The notes: a model not told the origin generated them from the letters alone. A DNA stretch of 37,666 nt from Paracoccaceae bacterium (GCA_902543185.1 CACBXB010000016.1:1-37666), one strand, 5' to 3'. Counted from the stretch's first letter, positions 16,238-25,201 are shown. Numbers and translations: made by a program.

Positions 16238-16970
16238 CTAAATATTCCTTTGCTTGAAGTAGATTTTTTTTAATGAGTTTAGCCCAGGCTTTTTGGTCAA
16301 AGTCAGTTTTAATTAAATCATTTCTAACTTCGATTAACGTATTTAATCTTTCCTTTATAATTGCATGCTTATCGATCGTATTACCTGGTGACGTTCCAAT
16401 GTATGGCTCGTTATCCCCGACACAGAGCTGAGGTTCCTTTTCAAAACTCTTTAATAGGGCATTATGGAAACGACGATCGCCAGAAGTAAGTAAGCCCACG
16501 TGCCAGGGTCTTGTTTTCTTTCCTTTCAGCTGTGGCGTAAAAGAATGAATAGAAACAATTATTGGGTCTTGAAAAGAATTTATAAGGTTTTTTATTGCAT
16601 CATGATAAGGTCTGTAAAAAAGATCTAATCTGCGGTCTATTTCCAAATCGGTCACGTTTTTGTTTGCTGGAATTATCGTACCATCATATAGCTGCATAAC
16701 TAAGGTAGGATCTTTTTCTCCGCGATTTGGGTCTATAACCAAGCGGGAATAATTCGAACAGACTACTGGACTGCCAAGACTTTTTCCTAATTCTATAGCT
16801 ACGCCTTTAGCCCCAACATCGAATGCGATATGCCTTTGCATTTCCTTTCTATTTATCCCCAAGTTGCCGTCCGCAATACTTCTGGGTACTAAGTTGGAGG
16901 CATGGTCACAAATAATAACCCAAGGACCTTTGAGTTTGTTTTTGTAAATCTCGAACGGTTTGTATTTCAT
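16230..16970 (-). CDS. N-formylglutamate amidohydrolase family protein
   Basis: This 246-residue protein belongs to the family that includes HutG, zinc-type hydrolases cutting N-formyl-L-glutamate to formate and glutamate. The motifs visible are ICDHASNLVP (about 20-29), SRLVIDPNRGEKDPT, and SIHSFTPQLKGKKTRPW, which carry the His, Asp and Arg residues expected in the active site. No histidine-utilisation genes are nearby, so the true substrate may differ from that of HutG. It is transcribed divergently from pyk, and the shared intergenic region contains a GntR-type operator. It overlaps the DUF1244 gene by 8 bp. Confidence 0.85.
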   Translation of the reverse strand: MKYKPFEIYKNKLKGPWVIICDHASNLVPRSIADGNLGINRKEMQRHIAFDVGAKGVAIELGKSLGSPVVCSNYSRLVIDPNRGEKDPTLVMQLYDGTIIPANKNVTDLEIDRRLDLFYRPYHDAIKNLINSFQDPIIVSIHSFTPQLKGKKTRPWHVGLLTSGDRRFHNALLKSFEKEPQLCVGDNEPYIGTSPGNTIDKHAIIKERLNTLIEVRNDLIKTDFDQKAWAKLIKKNLLQAKEYLDG

Positions 16971-17011
16971 AAAAAATTAAACTTTAGAATACTGGTAATT
17001 ACTTAAGTTGC

Positions 17012-17034
17012 TATGATAAACAAATTATATCATA
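17012..17034. promoter_or_regulatory. Face-to-face -10 elements in the pyk/amidohydrolase divergent promoter
   Basis: TATGATA (17012-17018) and its complement TATCATA (17028-17034) form an inverted repeat with a 9-bp spacer. On the + strand TTGCTATGAT looks like an extended -10 for pyk. On the - strand TATGAT could serve the amidohydrolase-like gene. The -35 regions are not convincing, so the promoter calls are tentative. Confidence 0.4.
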
Positions 17035-17042
17035 AGAGCCAT

Positions 17043-17062
17043 AAATGTTATCGCTAACATTT
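17043..17062. promoter_or_regulatory. GntR/LacI-family operator upstream of pyk
   Basis: A perfect palindrome has 8-bp arms AAATGTTA and TAACATTT around TCGC. It contains ATGTTA-N4-TAACAT, the operator pattern known for E. coli GntR, with the central CG step typical of LacI-family sites. It lies 37 bp before the pyk ATG, downstream of the putative pyk -10, and about where the -35 of the divergent gene would be. Repression of both genes is therefore plausible. Confidence 0.7.
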
Positions 17063-17098
17063 GTTACTAATAATTTTAGCTGGGGTTAAGGTCAAAAT

Positions 17099-18544
17099 AT
17101 GAGAAGACAGCGTAATATAAAAATTGTAGCCACTTTGGGCCCTTCTTCCAGTGATTATCATACAATCAAAGAGTTACACCTAGCTGGGGCGGATGTTTTT
17201 AGGTTGAATATGAGCCACGGAACGCATGAAGATATAGCCAAAAGACATAAAATAATACGGCAGATAGAGGATGAACTTAGTAGCCCAATAGCGATTTTAG
17301 CAGATTTGCAAGGTCCAAAATTAAGGGTTGGTCAGTTTAAAAACGGAGTTGAGGAATTAACGGAAAATGAAAAATTTAGTTTAGACTTGAAAAATGAACT
17401 AGGCACAAAAGATCGTGTCCAGTTACCACATCCAGAAATTTTTCAGGCTCTGCATGAGGGGGCTCATTTACTAATAAATGATGGAAAAATAAAATTAATG
17501 GTTGAAAAGTGTGGCCCAGATTTTGCGGATTGTTTGATTGTAAATGGTGGTGAAATTTCTGATAGAAAAGGCGTCAATGTTCCCGATGTTATTTTGCCAT
17601 TAGCCTCACTTTCCGAAAAGGATCGTGCCGATCTAGACTTCATATGTAACTTGGGTATCGATTGGTTGGCTCTATCGTTCGTTCAAAGAGCTGAAGATAT
17701 AGTTGACGCACGAAATCTTATAGCGGGAAGAGCATCCGTTATGTCAAAAATTGAAAAACCTTCAGCAGTTAAAAGTTTTGATGACATATTAAAGGCTTCT
17801 GATGGAGTAATGGTGGCCAGGGGAGATTTAGGTGTAGAATTACCCGTTCAAAATGTTCCACCAATCCAGAAAAGGCTAGTCCGGAAATGTAGAGCTGCAG
17901 CGAAGCCAGTAATTGTAGCTACTCAGATGTTAGAAAGCATGACTGACAGTCCCATGCCTACTCGTGCTGAAGTTTCCGATGTTGCAACGGCTATTTATGA
18001 AGGCTCAGATGCTATAATGCTTTCAGCAGAGTCTGCGGCAGGGCAATTTCCAATTCAAGCTGTTGAAACTATGAATAACGTTGCCATCGAAGTTGAGAGT
18101 GATCCAACATATACAGAGGTAATGGAGGCTTCGAGAAGAGCTAAGAGAAATTCAGTAGCCGACGGAATTGTTTCTGCTGCGAGAGAAATAGCTGAAACTA
18201 CCGATATAAAAGCTATTTGTTGTTTTACTCAAACGGGTACTACAGCTTTATTAACAGCAAGAGAGCGTCCTCGGGTACCTATAATAGCGCTTTCCTCTGA
18301 AATAGAGACTGCAAGACGGCTTGCTTTAACTTGGGGTACAAATTGTGTTCTCTCAGGAAATAAAACCCGTTTCAAAGAAGCCGTAGTAAGTGCCGTCAGA
18401 GCAGCGCTAGCAGAAGGTCTTGCTAATGAAACTGAACAAGTTGTAATCACTGCAGGTGTTCCATTTAATATAACTGGAACGACTAACATTCTAAGGGTCG
18501 CACCTTGTAACGAGCGCATGATTTATGCAATGGATCCGGAGTAG
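17099..18544 (+). CDS. pyk: Pyruvate kinase
   Basis: This enzyme makes pyruvate and ATP from phosphoenolpyruvate and ADP, the last step of glycolysis and the Entner-Doudoroff pathway. The 481 residues include KIVATLGPSS at the N-terminus, FRLNMSHGTHE, the active-site MSKIEKP with its catalytic lysine, VMVARGDLGVELP, and VATQMLESM with the PTRAEVSDVA continuation. The C-terminal allosteric domain is intact. The ATG at 17099 gives the canonical start. The operator at 17043-17062 suggests control by a GntR-like LacI repressor. It precedes rpmI by 119 bases with no clear terminator. Confidence 0.96.
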   Translation: MRRQRNIKIVATLGPSSSDYHTIKELHLAGADVFRLNMSHGTHEDIAKRHKIIRQIEDELSSPIAILADLQGPKLRVGQFKNGVEELTENEKFSLDLKNELGTKDRVQLPHPEIFQALHEGAHLLINDGKIKLMVEKCGPDFADCLIVNGGEISDRKGVNVPDVILPLASLSEKDRADLDFICNLGIDWLALSFVQRAEDIVDARNLIAGRASVMSKIEKPSAVKSFDDILKASDGVMVARGDLGVELPVQNVPPIQKRLVRKCRAAAKPVIVATQMLESMTDSPMPTRAEVSDVATAIYEGSDAIMLSAESAAGQFPIQAVETMNNVAIEVESDPTYTEVMEASRRAKRNSVADGIVSAAREIAETTDIKAICCFTQTGTTALLTARERPRVPIIALSSEIETARRLALTWGTNCVLSGNKTRFKEAVVSAVRAALAEGLANETEQVVITAGVPFNITGTTNILRVAPCNERMIYAMDPE

Positions 18545-18596
18545 TTAAAAAGCAGGTTGCGAATTTCAGAACAACGGTTTATACGACGCGTCTAGA

Positions 18597-18632
18597 GATA
18601 CTTCCGGCCATTTTGGCATGCCGAGTAGTATC
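18597..18632 (+). promoter_or_regulatory. Possible structured leader of rpmI-rplT
   Basis: GATACT (18597-18602) pairs with AGTATC (18627-18632) around an inner stem CGGC (18605-18608)/GCCG (18620-18623). It lies 32 bp before the rpmI start. L20 represses its own operon by binding leader mRNA in E. coli and Bacillus; this stem is a candidate, but I see no proof of an L20-binding fold. Confidence 0.35.
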
Positions 18633-18663
18633 GTAACCGAACCCGAGTAAAGAGGAGACGGAA

Positions 18664-18864
18664 ATGCCTAAAATGAAGACGAAGTCTAGCTGTAAAAAAC
18701 GATTTAAAGTGACTGCTAGCGGACGTGTAAAGGCCGCTCAGGCCGGCAAGCGTCATGGAATGATTAAGCGTACTACTAAGTTCATTCGCAATGCGCGAGG
18801 GACAACTACACTTTGTGCTGCTGATGAGAAAATCGTCAAAGGCATGATGCCATATGCAAGATAG
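18664..18864 (+). CDS. rpmI: 50S ribosomal protein L35
   Basis: This is a 66-residue, highly basic ribosomal protein of the large subunit. It begins [20 protein letters not shown], the L35 signature, and continues with KRHGMIKRT. The ATG at 18664 follows a strong AGAGGAGA ribosome-binding site (18651-18658). It is followed by rplT after 16 bp. The usual upstream partner infC is absent and pyk takes its place, so this pair is uncoupled from translation initiation factor IF-3. Confidence 0.97.
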   Translation: MPKMKTKSSCKKRFKVTASGRVKAAQAGKRHGMIKRTTKFIRNARGTTTLCAADEKIVKGMMPYAR

Positions 18865-18880
18865 ATGGGGGGCTTAGTCA

Positions 18881-19243
18881 ATGTCTAGAGTAACAAGTGG
18901 TGTAACAACGCACAGACGTCATAAAAAAATAACTGATCAAGCGAAAGGTTATTATGGACGTAGAAAAAATACTTTTAAAGTAGCTACGCAGGCGGTCGAT
19001 AAAGCGAACCAATATGCTACCCGTGATCGTCACAATAGAAAAAGGAATTTTCGCAGCCTTTGGATCCAGAGAATAAATGCAGCTGTGAGAGCTCACGATG
19101 AAACTTTAACATACAGCCGATTTATTAATGGTCTTAGCCTAGCTGGTATTGAAGTTGATCGGAAAGTCCTAGCTGATTTAGCGGTACATGAGCCAACTGC
19201 CTTCAACGCTATTGTTGATCAAGCCAAATCAGCATTATCTTAA
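18881..19243 (+). CDS. rplT: 50S ribosomal protein L20
   Basis: This 120-residue basic protein is required early in large-subunit assembly and binds 23S rRNA. It starts [17 protein letters not shown] and contains [15 protein letters not shown] and [14 protein letters not shown], all diagnostic for L20. The ATG at 18881 fits the family length of about 117-120. It can act as a translational repressor of its operon in other bacteria. A gap of about 134 bp separates it from pheS. Confidence 0.97.
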   Translation: MSRVTSGVTTHRRHKKITDQAKGYYGRRKNTFKVATQAVDKANQYATRDRHNRKRNFRSLWIQRINAAVRAHDETLTYSRFINGLSLAGIEVDRKVLADLAVHEPTAFNAIVDQAKSALS

Positions 19244-19377
19244 GGAATAGTTATTTGATTGATTAATCGCTGTTAGCCGGGGATTAACTTATCTAATCGT
19301 TAGTTAATTTTAATGGTGACTTGAAGGCGTGTTTTTTTATTCCATTAGCACAGAAAATAGTGCATTGGAGAGTAAGT

Positions 19378-20451
19378 ATGAAAAATTTACGCAATAAGTA
19401 TATTGAAGCAATAGCTACTGCAGATGACGAAGATGCATTAGAAGCCGTTAGGCTTGCCGCACTCGGTAAAAAAGGTGAAGTCAGTCTCAAAATGCGTGAA
19501 TTGGGTCAAATGTCACCTGAAGAAAGACAATTGGCTGGGCCCCAATTAAATGACCTTAAGAATGAAATCATAAGTGCTATTTCTGCTAAAAAAGAGGCTC
19601 TGGAAGATTTGGTACTTAACGACCGACTGAAGTCAGAGTGGTTAGATGTTACCTTACCGTCTCGGGAAAGGCCCAGTGGTACGATCCATCCAATATCTCA
19701 GGTAACTGAAGAGGTAATAAGTATATTTGCTAGTATGGATTTTTCTGTGGCTGAAGGCCCAAGGATAGAAACAGATTGGTATAATTTTGATGCATTAAAT
19801 ATTCCAAGACATCACCCTGCAAGAGCCGAGATGGATACATTTTATATGTATCGTTCAGAAAATGATGATAGAGTCCCTAATGTATTGAGAACTCATACAT
19901 CACCAGTACAAATTAGAACTATGGAAATTACTGGCGCTCCAGTGAGAGTGATATGTCCAGGTGGCGTTTATAGAGCAGATTATGATCAGACCCATACACC
20001 AATGTTTCATCAGGTTGAAGGTCTGGCAATTGATCAATCGCTATCGATGGCTAATTTGAAATGGGTTTTAGAAGAATTTGTAAAAGCATATTTTGAAGTG
20101 AGTGATGTTGAACTTCGATTTAGAGCTTCCCATTTTCCGTTTACGGAGCCATCTGCCGAAGTTGATATTCGGTGCTCCTGGGACAAAGGGCAACTTAAAG
20201 TAGGCGAAGGTGAAGATTGGCTTGAAATTCTTGGCTCTGGGATGGTGCATCCAAAAGTTTTGCAGGCAGGTAATATCGATCCTAATCTTTGGCAGGGTTT
20301 TGCTTTCGGTATGGGGATAGATAGAATAGCAATGCTCAAGTATGGAGTTCCTGATTTGCGAGCTTTTTTTGATAGTGATTTGAGATGGCTTCGCCATTAT
20401 GGTTTTACAGCTCTTGACCAACCAAACCTTCATGCAGGTCTTTCCAGATAA
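19378..20451 (+). CDS. pheS: Phenylalanine--tRNA ligase alpha subunit
   Basis: This is the catalytic alpha subunit of the class II synthetase that charges tRNA-Phe as an alpha2-beta2 tetramer. The 357 residues contain an N-terminal coiled coil, [10 protein letters not shown], the motif 2 region [21 protein letters not shown], written here only in part as [17 protein letters not shown], and the motif 3 [11 protein letters not shown] chose the ATG at 19378, with GGAG 7 bp upstream (19367-19370). The frame runs 19 codons further upstream to a TTG, but without a ribosome-binding site. The beta subunit gene starts 34 bp after the stop. Confidence 0.96.
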   Translation: MKNLRNKYIEAIATADDEDALEAVRLAALGKKGEVSLKMRELGQMSPEERQLAGPQLNDLKNEIISAISAKKEALEDLVLNDRLKSEWLDVTLPSRERPSGTIHPISQVTEEVISIFASMDFSVAEGPRIETDWYNFDALNIPRHHPARAEMDTFYMYRSENDDRVPNVLRTHTSPVQIRTMEITGAPVRVICPGGVYRADYDQTHTPMFHQVEGLAIDQSLSMANLKWVLEEFVKAYFEVSDVELRFRASHFPFTEPSAEVDIRCSWDKGQLKVGEGEDWLEILGSGMVHPKVLQAGNIDPNLWQGFAFGMGIDRIAMLKYGVPDLRAFFDSDLRWLRHYGFTALDQPNLHAGLSR

Positions 20452-20485
20452 TTAAACTGTATGGTGTTGATATAAGGAAATATTT

Positions 20486-22885
20486 ATGAAGTTCACACTA
20501 TCTTGGTTGAAAAAGCATTTAGAGACATCTGCTAATTTAGATGAAATACTCTCCGCTTTAACGGACTTGGGGCTTGAAGTTGAAAATGTTGAAAACCCAG
20601 TTGAGTCGCTAAAAGAGTTCACAATTGGCAAAGTGGTAAGCGCTGAGCAGCACCCAAATGCAGATAAGCTGAGAGTATGCCAAGTACAAACGGATGAAGG
20701 CGAGCTTCAAATAATCTGTGGTGCCCCAAATGCTCGAAAGGGAATACTAGTTGTCGTTGCAAAACCTGGTGTATTTGTTCCAGGTATAGAAACAACAATA
20801 GGTGTTGGAAAAATCCGCGGAATTGAAAGCTTCGGTATGATGTGTTCGGAGCGAGAAATGCAATTAAGTGACGAACATGATGGCATTATTGAACTATCTT
20901 CTGGACAGATTGGAGAAAGCTTCGTTGACTGGTTAGCAAGCAATAAACCATCAAAAGTTGAAACCACCATAGAGATTGCAATTACCCCAAATAGACCCGA
21001 CGCACTTGGAGTTCACGGGATAGCGAGAGACCTAGCTGCTCGTGGTTTGGGTAAATTGATAAATAATGAGGTTGACCCAGTTAAAGGGAGTTTTCCGTGC
21101 CCTATCTCAGTAGAAATTGATGAAAACTGTCTTGATAATACACCAGTATTCTTTGGCCGAGTTATTAAGGGAGTTAAAAACGGGCAGTCGCCAGAATGGC
21201 TTCAGGATTATTTGAAAGCGATAGGGTTGCGCCCAATATCTGCGCTTGTCGATATTACTAATTATTTTACTTATGACCAAAACCGCCCGCTACATGTCTT
21301 TGATGCAGATAAAATCGTTGGAGATAGACTCAAAATTCATAAAGCGGTCGGTGGAGAAAAATTTATTGGGCTAGACGAAAAAGAGTATACGCTAAGTTCC
21401 GGCATGACTGTAATTTCAGATTCTAAGGGAGTGGAAAGCCTTGGCGGCATAATGGGCGGTTTGCACTCTGGGTGTACGGATAAAACTGAAAATGTGTTTT
21501 TAGAGGCAGCATACTTTGATCCTATTAGAACAGCTTACACTGGCCGAAAGTTAAAGATTAACTCGGATGCTAGATATCGTTTTGAGCGAGGTATTGATCC
21601 AGCCTGGACACCAAAAGGTATCGAGGCTGCAACTGATATGATCCTTAAGTTATGTGGTGGAGAAGCTTCAGATTTAGTTAAAGCCGGGCATATTCCTGAT
21701 ACCTCAAGATATTACAAATTTGACCCAGATAAAGTTCAGTCTCTTGTGGGTATGAAAGTTCCAGAGGATCGGCAAAAAAAGATTTTGACGGATTTGGGCT
21801 TTTTAGTGAAGGGCGATAAAGCTCATGTGCCCGCTTGGCGGCCTGATGTTTTAGGTGATGCAGATCTTGTGGAAGAAATCGCTCGTGTTGCGTCCTTAGC
21901 AAATTTAAAAGGGATACCATTACCCAAAAAGGACGCGGGCATTTCAAAACCAGTATTGAACACATCTCAAAAACGTGAGCAGATAGCCAGACGAAGTATT
22001 GCGGCTCTCGGTTATAATGAATGCGTTTCTTATAGCTTTATTGATGTCCGGTCAGCTCAACTTTTTGGAGGGGGTACTGAAGCTACCCAACTGCAAAACC
22101 CGATTTCAACTGATATGAGCCATATGAGACCTGATCTTATACCTTGCCTACTAAAAGCAGCTTCAAGAAACCAAGCCAGAGGTTTCAGTGATATTGCGTT
22201 ATTTGAGGCTGGTACGGTATTTGGTGGTGGAGAGCCAAGTGATCAAGATTTTCAAATTTCTGGTTTGTTAGTGGGCCAAACAACTAGAAAAAATGTACAC
22301 AGTAAAACAAGAAATATAGATATTTTTGACGTAAAAGCTGATGTTGAGGCTACATTGGCTGCGCTAGGTGCACCTAAAAAAGTACAAATTACTAGAGCTG
22401 GCAACAGTTGGTGGCATCCTGGGAGACACGGTTGTATCGGCCTAGGAGCAAAGACGGTTCTCGCGGTTTTTGGAGAAATACATCCAAAGATTTTAAAGGC
22501 GATGGATGTCAAAGGGCCAGCTGTGGCTTTTACAATTTGGCCTAACTCTATACCGACTCCAAGAAATAAGAAATCAACCCGGTCAGCTTTAAATCTAGTT
22601 GATTTACAGGCCGTCGAGCGTGACTTCGCATTTATTGTGGACAATAAAGTAGAAGCTTCAGATTTAGTAACAGCTGCCACAGGAGCCGATAAAAAATTAA
22701 TACAAGACGTACGAGTTTTTGATGAATTTGTTGGTAAAGAGTTTGGTAATGAAAAAAAATCAATTGCGCTAACGGTAAGACTTCAACCTGATGAGAAAAC
22801 CCTTACTGATGCAGAAATCGAAGATTTAAGCAAAAAGGTAATCGAAAAGGTGGAAAACGCTACTGGCGGTGTTTTGCGGACCTAG
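20486..22885 (+). CDS. pheT: Phenylalanine--tRNA ligase beta subunit
   Basis: This is the 799-residue beta subunit. The domains in order are an N-terminal segment MKFTLSWLKKHL and a tRNA-binding OB-fold (about 40-150, with QHPNADKLRVCQV). A B3/B4 core follows, with the editing region near RPISALVDITNY, then B5, and a C-terminal anticodon-binding FDX-ACB domain (about 705-798) with ERDFAFIVD. Every domain appears intact and the length is normal. AAGGA precedes the ATG at 20486. The ytoQ gene follows after 9 bp, so it is probably in the same operon. Confidence 0.96.
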   Translation: MKFTLSWLKKHLETSANLDEILSALTDLGLEVENVENPVESLKEFTIGKVVSAEQHPNADKLRVCQVQTDEGELQIICGAPNARKGILVVVAKPGVFVPGIETTIGVGKIRGIESFGMMCSEREMQLSDEHDGIIELSSGQIGESFVDWLASNKPSKVETTIEIAITPNRPDALGVHGIARDLAARGLGKLINNEVDPVKGSFPCPISVEIDENCLDNTPVFFGRVIKGVKNGQSPEWLQDYLKAIGLRPISALVDITNYFTYDQNRPLHVFDADKIVGDRLKIHKAVGGEKFIGLDEKEYTLSSGMTVISDSKGVESLGGIMGGLHSGCTDKTENVFLEAAYFDPIRTAYTGRKLKINSDARYRFERGIDPAWTPKGIEAATDMILKLCGGEASDLVKAGHIPDTSRYYKFDPDKVQSLVGMKVPEDRQKKILTDLGFLVKGDKAHVPAWRPDVLGDADLVEEIARVASLANLKGIPLPKKDAGISKPVLNTSQKREQIARRSIAALGYNECVSYSFIDVRSAQLFGGGTEATQLQNPISTDMSHMRPDLIPCLLKAASRNQARGFSDIALFEAGTVFGGGEPSDQDFQISGLLVGQTTRKNVHSKTRNIDIFDVKADVEATLAALGAPKKVQITRAGNSWWHPGRHGCIGLGAKTVLAVFGEIHPKILKAMDVKGPAVAFTIWPNSIPTPRNKKSTRSALNLVDLQAVERDFAFIVDNKVEASDLVTAATGADKKLIQDVRVFDEFVGKEFGNEKKSIALTVRLQPDEKTLTDAEIEDLSKKVIEKVENATGGVLRT

Positions 22886-22894
22886 GAGAAAATA

Positions 22895-23332
22895 ATGCGT
22901 GTTTATTTATCGGGAGAAATTCATACAGGCTGGCGGGATGAAATCATCGCTAGTTCTAAGGATTTAGATATTATTTTTGAGGGCCCAGTCACTGATCATG
23001 AATTAAGTGATGACTGTGGCGTGATGATCATGGGAAAAGAGACAGATAAATTTTGGCATGATAATAAGGGAGCAAAACTCAATGCGATCCGTACTCGAAA
23101 AGGTCTCATGGATGCAGATATTGTAATAGTTCGATTTGGTGAAAAATATAAACAGTGGAATGCGGCTTTTGATGCTGGTTTCGCGGCGGCTCTAGGTAAA
23201 TCATTGATCGTAATGCACAGCAGTGAGCATCAACACGCCCTCAAGGAAGTTGATGCTGCAGCTTTAGCAGTCGTTGAAAACCCAGGACAAGTGGTTCAAA
23301 TTCTAAAATACGTTTTAGGTGAAAAAATTTAA
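22895..23332 (+). CDS. YtoQ family protein
   Basis: This 145-residue cytoplasmic protein matches the YtoQ family (MRVYLSGEIHTGWRD, GPVTDHELSDDCG, ADIVIVRFGEKYKQWNAAFDAG in part). The alternating strands and the central DADIVIV segment resemble the nucleoside 2-deoxyribosyltransferase-like fold, which is an inference from pattern. The function is unknown. It lies 9 bp behind pheT with its own GGAGAA ribosome-binding site, so it is likely co-expressed with the synthetase. A 53-bp gap then separates it from the Lrp-type regulator. Confidence 0.85.
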   Translation: MRVYLSGEIHTGWRDEIIASSKDLDIIFEGPVTDHELSDDCGVMIMGKETDKFWHDNKGAKLNAIRTRKGLMDADIVIVRFGEKYKQWNAAFDAGFAAALGKSLIVMHSSEHQHALKEVDAAALAVVENPGQVVQILKYVLGEKI

Positions 23333-23385
23333 TCATATTTGTTGTACGGCTTGCTGATTTTTTATTTCCTATGAATACTTAAGTC

Positions 23386-23844
23386 ATGAAATTAGATGAA
23401 ATTGATAAAAGAATTCTAAAAGCTTTGCAGGAGCGTGGAAGAATTTCTAATGCTGAGTTGGCAGATAGTATAAATTTGTCTCAGTCAGCCTGCTATCGAC
23501 GCGTGCAAAGATTAGAAGATGAGGGTTTTGTAAAGGAATACGTCGCACTTTTAGATACAAAAAAAATGGGTGTTCCTACCACAGTTTTTGTGGAGATTAC
23601 GCTATCGGCTCAAGCCGATGAAGTTTTAGACGCATTTGAAAAAGAAGTTGCTCGCATTCCAAATGTTTTAGAGTGTCACCTTACGGCTGGGACTGCAGAT
23701 TATGTTTTAAAAGTTGTTGCAGAAAGTACTGAGGATTTTGCCAGAATTCATAGGCAGTATCTGGCTAGGCTTCCCGGCGTTGCACAGATGCAATCTTCCT
23801 TTGCCCTGCGTACTGTTTTTAAAACAACTGCTTTACCCTTCTAA
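23386..23844 (+). CDS. Lrp/AsnC family transcriptional regulator
   Basis: This is a 152-residue feast/famine-type regulator. The N-terminal winged helix (about 1-60) has LDEIDKRILKALQERGR and SQSACYRRVQRLEDEG as the recognition helix, and the C-terminal RAM/AsnC ligand-binding domain follows (about 68-145). Such proteins usually bind an amino acid and assemble into octamers. No divergent target gene adjoins it, so its regulon cannot be read from context. The downstream PPK2 gene is 95 bp away. Confidence 0.92.
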   Translation: MKLDEIDKRILKALQERGRISNAELADSINLSQSACYRRVQRLEDEGFVKEYVALLDTKKMGVPTTVFVEITLSAQADEVLDAFEKEVARIPNVLECHLTAGTADYVLKVVAESTEDFARIHRQYLARLPGVAQMQSSFALRTVFKTTALPF

Positions 23845-23939
23845 TTTCAAATTTTATACTACGCCGTGACCCTGTGAAAAATTTAGTGTAAGGATTACTC
23901 CTTAAGAATGTTTGCAGGCTCCAGAAAGTGTATTTTCGG

Positions 23940-24845
23940 ATGACAAAGAAAACAAAAAGTTGGATTGAGGCAGAATTGGAAGATACTTTGGACGAAATGT
24001 TCGAAGAAGAGTTTAATGCTCCTATTCTAACTGAAGAAATGCGAAAAGTTTATCGTGATAAGCATCCGAATATGCTAGATAAAAAGACTTATTATCGCAA
24101 TCTACTTCGCCTCCAAGTTGAGTTGATCAAATTGCAAGACTGGGTAAAAGAAACTGGCTCAAAATTAGTAATAATCTGTGAAGGTCGTGATGGTGCCGGA
24201 AAAGGGAGTGTAATAAAGCGCATTACGCAGAGAATGGATCCTAGAGTTGCCAGAGTTGTTGCTCTTCCTGCTCCTACAGAAAGGGAGAAATCGCAATGGT
24301 ATTTTCAGAGATTTGTGCCGCATCTCCCTGCAGGTGGTGAAATCGTTTTATTTGATCGTTCATGGTATAATCGAGCAGGCGTAGAAAGAGTAATGGAGTT
24401 TGCGGACTCGGAACAGGTTGAACAGTTTTTTAATGATGTTCCTGAGTTTGAGCGAATGTTGGTTCGGTCTGGGATAATGGTGTTAAAGTATTGGTTTTCT
24501 ATTTCTGATGAGGAACAGCAAATAAGGTTTCTAATGAGAATTCATGACCCAATGAAGCAATGGAAACTATCCAAAATGGACCTGGAGAGCAGAATACGCT
24601 GGGAAGATTATACAAAGGCTAAAGAGGAGATGTTTACTAGAACCAATATTCCTGAGGCGCCGTGGTATATTGTGGAGGGTGATGATAAAAAGAGAGAGCG
24701 TTTAAATTGTATAGAGCATATTTTATCCATGGTTCCATATAAAGAAATTCAGCATGAAACTATAAACTTACCTGAGCGTATTTTTAACCCAGACTACGAA
24801 AGAAGGGTTTTACCGGATAAACTGTACGTTCCAAAGATTTACTAG
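23940..24845 (+). CDS. ppk2: Polyphosphate kinase 2 family protein (class I type)
   Basis: PPK2 enzymes transfer phosphate between polyphosphate and nucleotides, class I acting mainly on nucleoside diphosphates. The 301 residues have an acidic N-terminus (about 10-25), the Walker A EGRDGAGKGS (81-90), the Walker B FDRSWYNR (138-145), and the lid segment TEREKSQWYFQRFVPHLP. A GTG at 23928 would add four residues, but the ATG at 23940 fits better, although neither has a strong ribosome-binding site. A bidirectional terminator follows the stop. The gene appears monocistronic. Confidence 0.93.
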   Translation: MTKKTKSWIEAELEDTLDEMFEEEFNAPILTEEMRKVYRDKHPNMLDKKTYYRNLLRLQVELIKLQDWVKETGSKLVIICEGRDGAGKGSVIKRITQRMDPRVARVVALPAPTEREKSQWYFQRFVPHLPAGGEIVLFDRSWYNRAGVERVMEFADSEQVEQFFNDVPEFERMLVRSGIMVLKYWFSISDEEQQIRFLMRIHDPMKQWKLSKMDLESRIRWEDYTKAKEEMFTRTNIPEAPWYIVEGDDKKRERLNCIEHILSMVPYKEIQHETINLPERIFNPDYERRVLPDKLYVPKIY

Positions 24846-24867
24846 AATTTATTTTTAAAACGAAAAA

Positions 24868-24892
24868 GGCCCACTAAAAGTGGGCCGTTTTT
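24868..24892. terminator. Bidirectional intrinsic terminator between ppk2 and rpsU
   Basis: GGCCCACT (24868-24875) and AGTGGGCC (24879-24886) form a perfect 8-bp stem with an AAA loop, preceded by AAAAA and followed by GTTTTT. It lies between two genes that converge, so it can end transcripts on both strands. Confidence 0.9.
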
Positions 24893-24912
24893 AAATTAAT
24901 GTGCAAGCTTTC

Positions 24913-25119
24913 TTACATCATGCCCTCGCGCTGAGCTTTCTTTCGAGCCAACTTACGAGCACGGCGAATTGCCTCGGCTTTTTCACGAGCCTTTTTCTCA
25001 GAAGGTTTTTCGAAATGCTGCTTAAGCTTCATTTCTCGGAAGACACCTTCGCGTTGAAGTTTCTTTTTCAACGCGCGGAGAGCTTGGTCCACATTATTAT
25101 CTCGAACACTAACCTGCAT
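24913..25119 (-). CDS. rpsU: 30S ribosomal protein S21
   Basis: This is a 68-residue, very basic small-subunit protein involved in the early steps of initiation. It begins [20 protein letters not shown] and has the [16 protein letters not shown] block and an arginine/lysine-rich tail. A strong AAAGGTGG precedes the ATG. It is transcribed away from the COQ9 gene, leaving an 82-bp divergent promoter region, and it faces ppk2 across a terminator. Confidence 0.96.
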   Translation of the reverse strand: MQVSVRDNNVDQALRALKKKLQREGVFREMKLKQHFEKPSEKKAREKAEAIRRARKLARKKAQREGMM

Positions 25120-25201
25120 GTGGTTGTCACCACCTTTCTATGTTAAAGTTGCATCTGTGTGCAGGAAATGCTCCTATAACAACCATAAATAAGGTTGTCT
25201 A

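Noticed and set aside
19321-19377. In-frame upstream extension of pheS (TTG start) containing two Phe codons, as in a phe leader peptide
   Set aside because: There is no stop codon before pheS, no terminator/antiterminator pair, and the real pheS start has its own GGAG at 19367-19370.
22252-22680. Reverse-strand 142-codon frame within pheT
   Set aside because: It is antisense to an intact conserved gene, with no start signal and no family resemblance.
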